Numbered from the stretch's first letter, positions 5,866 through 14,227 are shown. The stretch is 24,507 bases of DNA from an uncultured Clostridia bacterium (GCA_937892735.1 CALBGL010000071.1:1-24507); one strand, 5' to 3'. Numbers and translations: made by a program. Notes: generated from the sequence alone by a model not told the origin.

Positions 5866-6929
5866 AGAAACAACATGCCTCCCATAAAGAGCACTGCAAA
5901 AATCCCCGCGGCGATTCCGCCAAACCATGCCACCACCCGCTTACGATCCACGGGCGGAGTACCTATGATCTTTCCTGTCTGCCCATTCATAGCAAACTGA
6001 TACGTCTGTCCCTGATATCTATATCGGTGAATCCACACGGGAAGCAGTGTATATACCGCGTTCGTTCCCCGATATACATTCTGAAACTGTACGTTCGTCA
6101 CCGTCGTATAGCCTACGATCGTATCCCGTACTTTCTGACGTGTATATCCATCCAACCGCTCTTTGATCCGTGGATATACATCCTTCGGCGTCTGATCAAA
6201 TTTCTCCGCCTGAAACCCTGCCAGATACGGCATCTGAAACGCTTCCAGTTCCTGATAATCATATGGCTCCAATAGATCCATCGTACCGTCTTCTAATTGC
6301 AGGGAACCATCCGCGGGCACTTTATCGTACTCCATAATCGCACGGCGCCGTACCGCGTAATATTTTGTATTCGTATACAGATAATCTCCCATCGGCCAGG
6401 TTCGCACCCGAGTCGCATTGGCCGTCATACCACCATCCACCGTACAGTCAAAGAGCCAGAAAGGAACATATAGCCCCGTCAGCTTTTCCAGCTCCTGCGG
6501 AGACGCAAAGTCCCTCGGAGTAAAACGACCGTTGCGGCACCATTTCTTAAAGGCTTCCTGCGCCTGTTCCTTCGAAATCTTAAAAGGGATGACGCTGGCT
6601 GGCCGATAGATTCCTGATAGCTTGGAAGGAATGATCGTAGGAGACCCGCAAAACGTACAGAACGTCGCGGTGGTATTCGCATCCGTCATGATCTCGGCGC
6701 CGCAGCTGGGACAATGATAGGCGCTGATGGACTCCTCAAAAGCGCGGTCCTGTTCCGTCTGTTCCGTCTGTTCGGTCTGTTCCTGCGGTCCCTCTTCCCG
6801 CATCGCCTCTTCCATCGCCTCCTGCGGTGTGAACGTGCTGTGACAATGATCGCAGGTCATAAGCTCCGTCTCCGCGTCATATTCCAACACGGCGCCGCAA
6901 TGAGGACACTTATAGATTAACGTGGACAT
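5862..6929 (-). CDS. Zinc-ribbon (TFIIB-type) protein with C-terminal membrane anchor
   Basis: The start is placed at the ATG at 6929 (355 residues, MSTLIYKCPHC), 7 bases after AAGGAG. The longer frame from 6968 lies inside the kinase gene. Two zinc ribbons are visible: CPHC...CDHC (residues 8-29) and CPSC...CTFC (about residues 71-95). A short Glu/Gln/Thr repeat separates them. The large middle domain is unassigned, and a single hydrophobic helix (VAWFGGIAAGIFAVLFMGGMLFL) ends the protein. This resembles proteins labelled TFIIB-type zinc-ribbon-containing in clostridia. The eukaryotic transcription-factor name reflects only the metal-binding fold. It is coupled to the TPM gene by ATGA and to the kinase gene by a 1-base gap. 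Confidence 0.8.
   Translation of the reverse strand: MSTLIYKCPHCGAVLEYDAETELMTCDHCHSTFTPQEAMEEAMREEGPQEQTEQTEQTEQDRAFEESISAYHCPSCGAEIMTDANTTATFCTFCGSPTIIPSKLSGIYRPASVIPFKISKEQAQEAFKKWCRNGRFTPRDFASPQELEKLTGLYVPFWLFDCTVDGGMTANATRVRTWPMGDYLYTNTKYYAVRRRAIMEYDKVPADGSLQLEDGTMDLLEPYDYQELEAFQMPYLAGFQAEKFDQTPKDVYPRIKERLDGYTRQKVRDTIVGYTTVTNVQFQNVYRGTNAVYTLLPVWIHRYRYQGQTYQFAMNGQTGKIIGTPPVDRKRVVAWFGGIAAGIFAVLFMGGMLFL
6751..6786. repeat. 9-bp tandem repeat inside the zinc-ribbon gene
   Basis: Four units (TGTTCCGTC, TGTTCCGTC, TGTTCGGTC, TGTTCCTGC) encode the Glu-Gln-Thr repeat between the two zinc ribbons. Because the unit is a multiple of three, length changes would stay in frame and only alter linker length. 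Confidence 0.8.
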
Positions 6930-6930
6930 C

Positions 6931-7410
6931 CTACTTCTCCTTCCCTCTGCTTGGAAAATAAAAAACAAATAGCACCATTATGAAAACCCACAGACAGGCG
7001 CCTATGCCCCATGCCACCCCATGCGGAGCGATGATCTGCCATACGTTTCCCCATCGCTCCGTGTCGCCAAAGACACATACGGCGATCGCCACACTGCCAA
7101 CGGCCTCTATAAGCACCATCCCGGCACCGCAGTCCTTGGCAATCTGCGCCCCCCTGTGCCACTGCTTGACCGCAAGATCCACCGTCTTCTCCAGGGAGGT
7201 ATTCATGAGCTCGAGCGCCATGACAGACGCTATTACCAGAAATAGGAGCGCCCATTCCATTCGCTGGCAGCCATATATCATTCCCACGCCTATCACGGTG
7301 ATGGCTGCGCAGATATGGATCCGGAAATTACGTTCCTCCCGGATAGCATATTGTATGCCTCGGAAGGCATACGCAAAACTGCGCCCCAGGTTCTTCCACT
7401 CTCTTCTCAT
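6931..7410 (-). CDS. dgkA: Diacylglycerol/undecaprenol kinase family membrane protein
   Basis: The 159-residue protein is a Gram-positive DgkA-type kinase, a small membrane enzyme that phosphorylates undecaprenol (or diacylglycerol) with ATP and so feeds the carrier lipid of cell-wall synthesis. Diagnostic motifs are EERNFRIHICAA (about residues 25-36), ALELMNTSLEKTVDL (about 85-99, with the catalytic Glu) and AKDCGAGMVLIEA (about 110-122, usually AKDxAAGAVL). About four hydrophobic segments are predicted, one more than the minimal family, because the C terminus is extended by an additional helix (HGVAWGIGACLWVFIMVLFVFYF). The start overlaps the amidase stop by ATGA, so both are co-translated. 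The pairing with an amidase supports a cell-wall role. Confidence 0.9.
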   Translation of the reverse strand: MRREWKNLGRSFAYAFRGIQYAIREERNFRIHICAAITVIGVGMIYGCQRMEWALLFLVIASVMALELMNTSLEKTVDLAVKQWHRGAQIAKDCGAGMVLIEAVGSVAIAVCVFGDTERWGNVWQIIAPHGVAWGIGACLWVFIMVLFVFYFPSRGKEK

Positions 7411-8495
7411 TGAGAATTCTCCGAAGACTCTTCGGAAACCGAATCCGTACTTCCCTGCGAATCGTTCACAGAGGAGGAATCCACAGATGAATCATGCTGC
7501 GAGGACTCCTTTTCTGCCGTCTGTCCGGCTGCATTTTGTGCGCGATTCGGATACAAGGCTTGTAATTCCTGATAAATTCCATCTGCCAGAGCCTCCGCCA
7601 GACTCTGCTGATAGGAATCGCTAGTAATCTTATTATAATCCTCCGTATCCGTCAGATATGCCATCTCCATTAAAACCGTAGGCACATTCGTCTCCGCGAG
7701 AATATCATAACTTTCAGCCGCAATCCCCCGATCCTCAGTCTCTAAAGCGGCGGCGGCCCGCGTCTGCAGCGTCTGCGCGATCTGCTGGGACATCTGTGAC
7801 ACACTGAGTTTTCTTTCTGTGCTGGACTCTTCTGTCCCTGTCGTCTGCTCCGTACCGTCAGACTGCCTGTAATACGTTGTCGCGCCCCTTCTTTCCGACG
7901 ATCCGGCAAAATAATCACAATGCAGACTAATCGCCAGATCCCCGTTCGACGTATTGATAATCGACACCCGCTGGTCTGTATCTAATGTGGAATCATCGCT
8001 TCGTGTCATCACGACCTGCACATCTGGATACTTGGCTTCCAGCATTGCCTGAAGTTTCAGCGCGACCTGAAGATTAATCGTTTTCTCCACGGTATCTCCC
8101 ATGCCGGGATTTCCGCTGTCGGTGCCTCCACAGCCGGGATCGATCACCACAGTATAGCGCTTCGTAACTGTCTCTTCCTCTTCCTGCTGCCGCGTATTGA
8201 CACCCTGCGTCATATTCACGAGGCCCGATGTCCATCCTACCGTCTGCCGCGCGATCTCTCCCATACTATTGGAAGCCCCAACCTGCTGAGATGCATTACT
8301 GCTTTCCAGTCCCGCTGTCTGGCCTCCGTTTTTTTCCTCCTGCTGCGAGGAGGACGCGCATGCGCGTATCAGCAGAATCAAGGCCACGAGCAAGACTGCG
8401 AGGACAATCAAGAAGCCCAGAAATCGCTTAGGATTCTGCAGCTGATACTTCTTTCGTTTCTTTCTCTTTACCGGTGGGCGCCTATATGTAGACAT
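7407..8495 (-). CDS. N-acetylmuramoyl-L-alanine amidase (Amidase_3) with atypical zinc ligand
   Basis: The 362-residue protein has a basic N terminus, a membrane anchor (residues 24-43), a low-complexity linker and an Amidase_3 domain (about 115-315). This family cleaves the bond between N-acetylmuramic acid and the stem peptide outside the cell. Family zinc ligands are His-Glu-His plus a catalytic Glu. Here they read VVIDPGCGG (Cys122 in place of the usual His), VEKTINL (Glu137), SLHCDYF (His192; the common form is HAN) and PTVLMEMAYLTD (Glu277). Cys can ligate zinc, so activity is not excluded. The C terminus (about 320-362) is a Ser/Asp/Glu/Gln-rich tail. The start is ATG at 8495, 34 bases after the YhaN-like gene, with AAAAGGAG as ribosome binding site. 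Confidence 0.88.
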   Translation of the reverse strand: MSTYRRPPVKRKKRKKYQLQNPKRFLGFLIVLAVLLVALILLIRACASSSQQEEKNGGQTAGLESSNASQQVGASNSMGEIARQTVGWTSGLVNMTQGVNTRQQEEEETVTKRYTVVIDPGCGGTDSGNPGMGDTVEKTINLQVALKLQAMLEAKYPDVQVVMTRSDDSTLDTDQRVSIINTSNGDLAISLHCDYFAGSSERRGATTYYRQSDGTEQTTGTEESSTERKLSVSQMSQQIAQTLQTRAAAALETEDRGIAAESYDILAETNVPTVLMEMAYLTDTEDYNKITSDSYQQSLAEALADGIYQELQALYPNRAQNAAGQTAEKESSQHDSSVDSSSVNDSQGSTDSVSEESSENSQ

Positions 8496-8529
8496 GACGA
8501 ATCTCCTTTTCTTTTAAGCTCACTCCAAC

Positions 8530-10572
8530 TCACAATTCACTATAATGGAAAATAGCCTCTCTCCGACTCAGCATCTCCCTCTCCCTCGTCTGACAGGAAA
8601 AGATCAGAATCTGCCGAGAAGATGCCTCTTGACATAAAAGATCCAGAACCTTCCTGAGTCTCTCCTCATCGTATCTGGCAAAAGCATCATCCAGGATCAG
8701 GGGAAGTCGCGCATTCGGGCTCAGAAGATCGATCATGCCCAAACGCACCGCAAAGTAGATCTGATCTCCTGTACCCGCAGACAGACGATCCAGTGGGAGA
8801 TCCTTTCCATCGGCTCCTGCTGCCCGAATCCCGGAAGCATTCGATACATCAACAGTATTATACCGCCCCGCCGTGATATTTTCTACCGTCTTTTTAATTT
8901 TCTCTGTTAAAATCGGAGCGTATTCCCGTCGTACTTCCTGAGATAATGATTCGATGGCCGCGGCGGCGGCTTGCAGGGAATCCCGTTCCATCACAAGCCG
9001 CTCTTTCTGGCTCGCTACCTGGGCCATCTCTTCCCGCAGTTCTGCTCTGTCCTCTTCCTGTTTTCCCAGCTCCTGCAGCCGCTTTTGCAGCAAGGCTCTG
9101 CGATCTCTGAGAATCCCGGAAGCATATAAACAGGCCCACCTATTTCTTTCTTCCTGCAATTCCATCAGGCGGCTCTTGCTAGCCTCTCTTTTGATCTGCT
9201 CCTGCATGATTCCTTCATACTCTTCTACCGAGGAAACGGACAAGTGCGCCAGCGTCTTTTGCAGCCTCTCCTGCGCCGCCTCCAAAGATATCGCTCTTTG
9301 TTTTTTTTGCTGCAGCGCATCCTGATACAAAGCCTCCGCTCTGCCCTGTGCCAGACGTTTTTCTTCCTCTTTTGCTCTTTGCTCCCGTTCTGCCTGAAGC
9401 CTTTGACGCTCCTGCTCCTGATATTTCCGGAAGACATAGAATAAAAGTCCCGCACCTCCCGCACACAGGATCAGGCAAAACGGGGAAAGCCATACGCCGA
9501 GCCCCATGCCGAGTACACATAAGAGTAGACCCACATTCCTCCACAATCCAATGGGATATGAAGGAGCTTCCGGCGACGTATCCATCGCCGAATCCGTCGG
9601 TTCTGCCGATTCCATAGTACGCTCTTTCACCAGGAGTTCTGCCTCCGCAAAACGCTCCCGTCCCAGTTCCACATCCTTTTGCAGCCGTAAAAGTTCCTGA
9701 TACTGTTTCTGATCGCCCAGCCTGGCCTGTTCCTGCTGGCGTTCTCTGGCGATGAGTTCTGTTTCCTCCCTCGACAGCCTCTCCATATGCGCCTTCTGTT
9801 CCGGGGTACCTGCCCGATTCAAAAGCATAAACGCGTCTTCCGCATCCTCCACATCCTCTGGAAGCTGGGATAATTCTTGATAAATCCGTTCCTGGCGTGC
9901 TCGCGCCTCTCTGGACTCCTTGAGTCGTGCCTTCAGCGCTTCCTCCCGTATAGAGAGTTCCCCCAGGAGCGTATTCTTCTCCTGGCTTTCGCTGCCGATT
10001 TGTTCCCATTGCTCCCGCAGATTAGATAAAGAATGGCGCACGGAGATCTCTTCATCGCCGGAGGACGTCAGATTCAGCAAACTTTCCTGCAGTTCTCCTC
10101 CCACCTGCGACAAATCCGCGCTGGCCTTTCCCTGTACAATACTAATGGTATTCCGAAAGGCCGCCGCAGAAATCTTAAAATCCCGCGCTGCCGGCTCCCA
10201 CTGTCTGTAAAACTCATTATAAGGAAGTTCTTTTGTCAGATCCTCTTTTGTGGCGACGTCCCACATCTGCACTTCGTCTTTTTCAAAGTCTCTGTGTACG
10301 GCTACATACTGCCCCTCTGTCTCATATACCAGAGTCCCGCCATAGGATCCGCCATCCCACGGCCGGTACTTCTCATAGTCCGCCGTATATTGACGGCGCT
10401 GGGCCGGCTTATAGAAACCATAGAGTATGCCCTCGATAAACTTCATCAGGGTCGTCTTTCCTGATTCGTTATGACCATATATGACATTGAGCCCCTCAGA
10501 AAAAACGATCTGCCGGTTCCGATATTGACCAAATCCTTCAATATTAGCTTCTACAAACCGCATTCCCATCAC
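8530..10572 (-). CDS. YhaN-like SMC/Rad50-type ATPase with central membrane hairpin
   Basis: The 680-residue protein has the split-ATPase layout of Rad50/SbcC/YhaN. The N-terminal half carries Walker A (GHNESGKTT, residues 33-41). Long coiled coils lie at about 180-320 and 380-550. The C-terminal half carries the signature (LSAGTGDQIYFAVRLG, 597-612) and Walker B/D-loop (LPLILDDAFARYDEERL, 623-639). A pair of hydrophobic helices (about 343-381) interrupts the coiled coil where SbcC has its zinc hook, predicting membrane attachment. The frame opens at GTG 10572; ATGs at 10569 and 10563 (MRFVEANIEGFG) are equally plausible. The stop of the YhaO-like gene overlaps this start, the usual sign of a nuclease-ATPase pair in DNA-end processing. 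All ATPase motifs look intact. Confidence 0.88.
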   Translation of the reverse strand: MMGMRFVEANIEGFGQYRNRQIVFSEGLNVIYGHNESGKTTLMKFIEGILYGFYKPAQRRQYTADYEKYRPWDGGSYGGTLVYETEGQYVAVHRDFEKDEVQMWDVATKEDLTKELPYNEFYRQWEPAARDFKISAAAFRNTISIVQGKASADLSQVGGELQESLLNLTSSGDEEISVRHSLSNLREQWEQIGSESQEKNTLLGELSIREEALKARLKESREARARQERIYQELSQLPEDVEDAEDAFMLLNRAGTPEQKAHMERLSREETELIARERQQEQARLGDQKQYQELLRLQKDVELGRERFAEAELLVKERTMESAEPTDSAMDTSPEAPSYPIGLWRNVGLLLCVLGMGLGVWLSPFCLILCAGGAGLLFYVFRKYQEQERQRLQAEREQRAKEEEKRLAQGRAEALYQDALQQKKQRAISLEAAQERLQKTLAHLSVSSVEEYEGIMQEQIKREASKSRLMELQEERNRWACLYASGILRDRRALLQKRLQELGKQEEDRAELREEMAQVASQKERLVMERDSLQAAAAAIESLSQEVRREYAPILTEKIKKTVENITAGRYNTVDVSNASGIRAAGADGKDLPLDRLSAGTGDQIYFAVRLGMIDLLSPNARLPLILDDAFARYDEERLRKVLDLLCQEASSRQILIFSCQTREREMLSRREAIFHYSEL

Positions 10573-11699
10573 CTGCCTTTCTCTTGACTATGCAGCAAAG
10601 CCTCAACTCCCGCGGCTAATGCCGACTCCAAGAGCTTTCTTCCTCCCTCACTATCTGCTTTCCGGATTCTCTCCTGCATGGTCGCAATATATCTCCCCAG
10701 GAGATTGTCTGGGTTTGCCTCCCGAATCCGGTCATAGCTCAATTCCGGCGCGGTCTGATCCGTGATGGTCAGACTGAAGAACCGGCTGGGCACCAGAAGC
10801 CGTCTTACTGTTTCTATATTGATCGGAAGGAAGCCCCCCCGCTCTCCCGTCAGCACAACTCTGCAAAAATCCCGCCGGCGGTTCACACTCGAAAACGACG
10901 CTGCAATCCGGTCTCCGATCGTCTCCTCGTCCTGTTCTCCCCGCAGCGTGATCTCCCGACTCACGAAGTCGCGTCTGCCTGTCTTCACACGTCGAAGACG
11001 CCGCAGGCAGCTTGTTCCTTCTTTTTCCAATTCCACAATCCAGAATCCCGGGCTCCCGGGATCGTCGAAGGAGATCGACACCGGACTGCCGGCATACGCC
11101 GCCCACACCGCTCCTTCCCGCCCCCAGCAGATCGGATGATTCCTGTGCCCCAAAGCGCAATAATCGATTCCCATCTGTTGGATGACCTGCATATCAATAG
11201 GATGGTAGCTGGAAACCTCCTGGTCCGCCTCTCCGTGCAGCATCAGAATCTGAAACTGTCCCTGAGACGCTTTGGGGATGAACTGAGAAAAACCATCCGG
11301 CCACACCTCGTCGCTCCAGCTCTCTGCCCACAAGACCACATCTTTCTCCGGAAAATCATAGCGTTTCAACCCGGGAGGCACTCTATGCACGTTATCCGGC
11401 CATTCTCCCGGTTCTTCCTTGGGATCCGCTTCTCCCAAAATCCAGACCACCTGCACCGGCGCGATCTCCTGAAACAGATCCCGGCATCGCTCCCTATCCG
11501 CGGGAGATAACTCCCCATCCATCAGATTTCCACAGACAAGCAGCAGGTCCGCCTTTTCTTCTTTCGCGCACTGACAGATCTGATCCAGCACCTGCCAGAT
11601 CTCCTGCCGCCACAAGGCGCCTTCCTCCGGAAGCAAACCGGCTCCCTCAAAGGAATGTCCCAAGTGAATGTCCGCCGTGTGCACAATCTTAAGACCCAT
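10569..11699 (-). CDS. YhaO/SbcD-like metallophosphoesterase, active site degenerate
   Basis: The 376-residue protein is the partner of the YhaN-like ATPase and resembles SbcD/Mre11/YhaO nucleases. The first motif is normal (HTADIHLG, Asp10 and His12). The usual GDLFD is GNLMD (Asp to Asn at 58). The usual GNHD is GEAD (residues 89-92), which loses both the metal-binding Asn and the catalytic His. LHGEAD keeps His155. The usual GHxH reads GHRN-H (His185 kept, Asn187 in place of the second His, with His188 next to it). So about half of the canonical metal-site residues are changed, which argues that nuclease activity is lost or altered. The frame is intact and the gene is coupled to its partner, so the protein is presumably made and may serve as a structural subunit. 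Confidence 0.85.
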   Translation of the reverse strand: MGLKIVHTADIHLGHSFEGAGLLPEEGALWRQEIWQVLDQICQCAKEEKADLLLVCGNLMDGELSPADRERCRDLFQEIAPVQVVWILGEADPKEEPGEWPDNVHRVPPGLKRYDFPEKDVVLWAESWSDEVWPDGFSQFIPKASQGQFQILMLHGEADQEVSSYHPIDMQVIQQMGIDYCALGHRNHPICWGREGAVWAAYAGSPVSISFDDPGSPGFWIVELEKEGTSCLRRLRRVKTGRRDFVSREITLRGEQDEETIGDRIAASFSSVNRRRDFCRVVLTGERGGFLPINIETVRRLLVPSRFFSLTITDQTAPELSYDRIREANPDNLLGRYIATMQERIRKADSEGGRKLLESALAAGVEALLHSQEKGR

Positions 11700-11720
11700 T
11701 CCCGCTGCCTCCTTCCTGCC

Positions 11721-12827
11721 TTATTTCACATCCATACTGAGCAGCCCGCTGCGAAATACCGCGCCGCGCAGCTTCGGACTATACATAATCACCGACTTCA
11801 TGGCCTTAGCCGCCAATCCCCACCGCAGTTTAAAAACTCGCTTGCGATATAGGTTTTCCGTCTCTTCTGGTGTCTTTCGATACAAAAGCGCTTCTCCCAG
11901 TGCTGTCCCCGAAGACAGCGCATAGCTAATGCCTTCTTCCGAACTGGCGCTGATGAATCCTGCGGCCTCTCCTACCAAGAACACACGTCCCTTCCCCAAA
12001 TACACACTGCCGGGCCCATACGGACGCAGCAGAATCGCGCCCTGCTCTTGCACGGACTCACCCAGCGAGAATCCACTAGCTCGCACACGATGCTTTAAAT
12101 ACTGAAAACGGCCTCGCACGTTTTTTCCCTCCGGAATCGCCGCTCCTAAAATGATATGACCGGCTTTGGGAATCATCCAGGAATAGTAATCGGTTATCCT
12201 CTGATCAAACAGCGCGACATAATACGGCATTTCCTCTTCTACCGTAAACCATTGCTGCAAAGAGACATACCGCCGAATCGGAAAACGGGGCTCATCCGGA
12301 CCGCAATACTTCTGTTCCAAATGACGCCGTACCAGAGATGCCGCGCCATCGGCTCCTATCAGGTACCGCGTCTTCACCTGGCGTACTGTTCCATTTTTCT
12401 CCCGCAGCGTCACCTCCACATGGGTCTCATAGGGCGTATAGCTGACGACTGTCGTCCTATCGCAGAGATCTACCCGCGGCGACAGGAGCGCTTCGGATAG
12501 CATCCATCTGTCGAAGGCCCCTCGGCGAATATTGATATAGTGTTTCGGATAATACCGCTCCTGATTGGTGTCATAATCAATGGCTCGAATCGCAAACACT
12601 TGGGGCGTTTCGAGCACCTCCTTCGGCAATGCCAATCCGAGCTTCGCCAGGACTTCCTGTGCCGTCGGATTCAAAAGTCCGCCGCAGCTCTTCTCTTTTC
12701 CATCTTCGATGGGAACATGCAGATCCCTGGATTCGACAAGCAATACACTGCAGCGTTTACCCGCCGTCTGCGCCAACATGCAGCCGGCGGGACCTGCTCC
12801 CACGACGATGACTTCATACATATCCAT
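11721..12827 (-). CDS. FAD-dependent oxidoreductase, geranylgeranyl-reductase-like
   Basis: The start is placed at ATG 12827 (368 residues) with AGGAGG 7 bases upstream; a longer frame runs back into the methyltransferase gene. The N terminus is a Rossmann FAD site, YEVIVVGAGPAGCMLAQ, followed by an acidic strand end (LLVESRD). EKSCGGLLNP resembles the CxGG region of geranylgeranyl reductase-type flavoproteins. YLIGADGAASLVRRHL and GRVFLVGEAAGFISASSEEGI are the GD-like second and third FAD motifs, here with GEAAG in place of GDAAG. Such enzymes reduce isoprenoid double bonds or hydroxylate aromatic substrates. The substrate cannot be read from sequence, and the neighbouring RNA- and DNA-maintenance genes give no clear hint. 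Confidence 0.8.
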   Translation of the reverse strand: MDMYEVIVVGAGPAGCMLAQTAGKRCSVLLVESRDLHVPIEDGKEKSCGGLLNPTAQEVLAKLGLALPKEVLETPQVFAIRAIDYDTNQERYYPKHYINIRRGAFDRWMLSEALLSPRVDLCDRTTVVSYTPYETHVEVTLREKNGTVRQVKTRYLIGADGAASLVRRHLEQKYCGPDEPRFPIRRYVSLQQWFTVEEEMPYYVALFDQRITDYYSWMIPKAGHIILGAAIPEGKNVRGRFQYLKHRVRASGFSLGESVQEQGAILLRPYGPGSVYLGKGRVFLVGEAAGFISASSEEGISYALSSGTALGEALLYRKTPEETENLYRKRVFKLRWGLAAKAMKSVIMYSPKLRGAVFRSGLLSMDVK

Positions 12828-12847
12828 CCTGGTTCCTCCTTTTGGTT

Positions 12848-14227
12848 TTATTTCAAAACTCTCCAGCTCTTTAGATATTTGTTTTTCAAGATATCCCCCG
12901 TAGCCTTTCCCCAGCCCAAAGGATACTCTCCTACACAAATCAGATTCCATCCGGGAGCAAACGTGCCCAAAAGTGTTTCTCCCCTCAAATAGCGATGCGC
13001 CTCCTCCTGCAGCAAAGATATGGCCCTCCCAGCCCACTCTCGCCTCAGAACCATGGCCAGCGCCTGCGAAGGCTCCAGACGGCTATACCGGGTTTCTCCC
13101 AGCAGCAGACCAGGCCGCAGAACGCGAAGTCCATGCAGACGTGCGGGATCCAGAAGCATCGCATAGACCTTATCCCCCGACACATGAATCTGACTGCCTG
13201 CCGGCAGGATCTCTCTATAGGGACGTCTCAGATTCTCCGCCGCCCACTGCTCCCATGGCGCACAGCCCTTTCCCTCGCTCCAGGATATCGGCACCCGCAC
13301 AGAGTTTCCCTCCCGCCTAAACAGTGCCACGAAATGTCCTTCTCCGCGCAGCCGATGCGGCCAGAAACGCGCACAACCCACAAGTTCTGGCAAGGCTGGT
13401 TCAGCCCAGGCAGGGACTCCATCCGCTACTCCTTCCGGCTTTGGCAACGCCTCCAGATGAAAATCCGGATGTGCCTGTAGAAAATCTGCTACCGTCTGCT
13501 CATCCTCAAGCGGCGCGTACGTACACGTAGAATACAGAAGCATTCCACCCGGCGCCACCATCTTAGCCGCCTCCGGCAGAATCTCGCGCTGCAGCTTCGC
13601 ATAATAGGCATTGCCATATTGAAGCCAGTTTTTCGTGATCGAAGGATCCTTACGAAACATTCCTTCCCCGCTACAAGGCGCGTCTACCAATACCTTATCG
13701 AAAAAACCAGAGAAACGTTCCGCCAGTTTATAAGGCGCCTCGGATACGACGATCCCATTGGCAATGCTAAAGGCTTCCAGGTTGCGAAGCAGCGCCTTGG
13801 CCCGGGAAGGACTGATATCATTGGCTACAAGAAGCCCTGTCCCCGCCAGCTTGGCGCCCAATGCGGTACTTTTGCCGCCCGGGGCCGCACAGAGATCCAA
13901 AACCCGATCTCCTGGCTCAATGGGGAGGAAGGAAGCCGGCGCCATCGCGCTCGGCTCCTGTAAATAATAAAGACCCGCCGCATAAAACGGATGATGGGAA
14001 AGTGACGCCGACTCTTCCTTCAGATAGATTCCCAGCGGACACCAGGGCACCGAATCTCCCAGGTTCTCATCTTTCATCTGTTTTCGCAAGCTTTCTGGCG
14101 TAACTTTCAATGGATTGACCCGCAGCGCCTTAGCATACGGCTCTTCCATGGCAGCCTCATAGGCCGCACATTCCTCATCTCCTAACAGAGAGCGCATCTG
14201 TTCCCGATATATCTCTGGAAGCTTCAT
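12848..14227 (-). CDS. NOL1/NOP2/Sun-family rRNA cytosine-C5 methyltransferase (RsmF-like)
   Basis: The 459-residue protein has the RsmB/RsmF-type SAM-dependent methyltransferase core: LDLCAAPGGKSTALGAKL (SAM-binding motif I, about residue 110), the VANDIS acidic loop, KVLVDAPCSGEGMFRKDP (motif IV with Cys) and LLYSTCTYAPLEDEQTV (motif VI with the nucleophilic Cys). GEGMFRKDP and the C-terminal extension with RFWPHRLRGEGHFVALF resemble RsmF/YebU, which methylates a cytosine in 16S rRNA. The last 130 residues contain the FN/PUA-like RNA-binding tail of this subgroup. The start overlaps the stop of the upstream PLP-enzyme gene by ATGA, and a strong ribosome binding site is absent, so translation is likely coupled. 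Confidence 0.9.
   Translation of the reverse strand: MKLPEIYREQMRSLLGDEECAAYEAAMEEPYAKALRVNPLKVTPESLRKQMKDENLGDSVPWCPLGIYLKEESASLSHHPFYAAGLYYLQEPSAMAPASFLPIEPGDRVLDLCAAPGGKSTALGAKLAGTGLLVANDISPSRAKALLRNLEAFSIANGIVVSEAPYKLAERFSGFFDKVLVDAPCSGEGMFRKDPSITKNWLQYGNAYYAKLQREILPEAAKMVAPGGMLLYSTCTYAPLEDEQTVADFLQAHPDFHLEALPKPEGVADGVPAWAEPALPELVGCARFWPHRLRGEGHFVALFRREGNSVRVPISWSEGKGCAPWEQWAAENLRRPYREILPAGSQIHVSGDKVYAMLLDPARLHGLRVLRPGLLLGETRYSRLEPSQALAMVLRREWAGRAISLLQEEAHRYLRGETLLGTFAPGWNLICVGEYPLGWGKATGDILKNKYLKSWRVLK

Noticed and set aside
5866..5928. N-terminal extension of the TPM-domain protein
   Set aside because: The extra 21 residues lie inside the upstream gene and would bury the signal peptide; the ATGA-coupled start at 5865 is better.
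6751..6786. Possible CRISPR-like or regulatory repeat
   Set aside because: The 9-bp units are contiguous without spacers and encode an in-frame Glu-Gln-Thr linker.
9215..10009. 264-residue Gly/Arg-rich frame on the minus strand within the YhaN-like gene
   Set aside because: It is a shadow frame of the coiled-coil coding sequence, low in complexity, and has no start signal.
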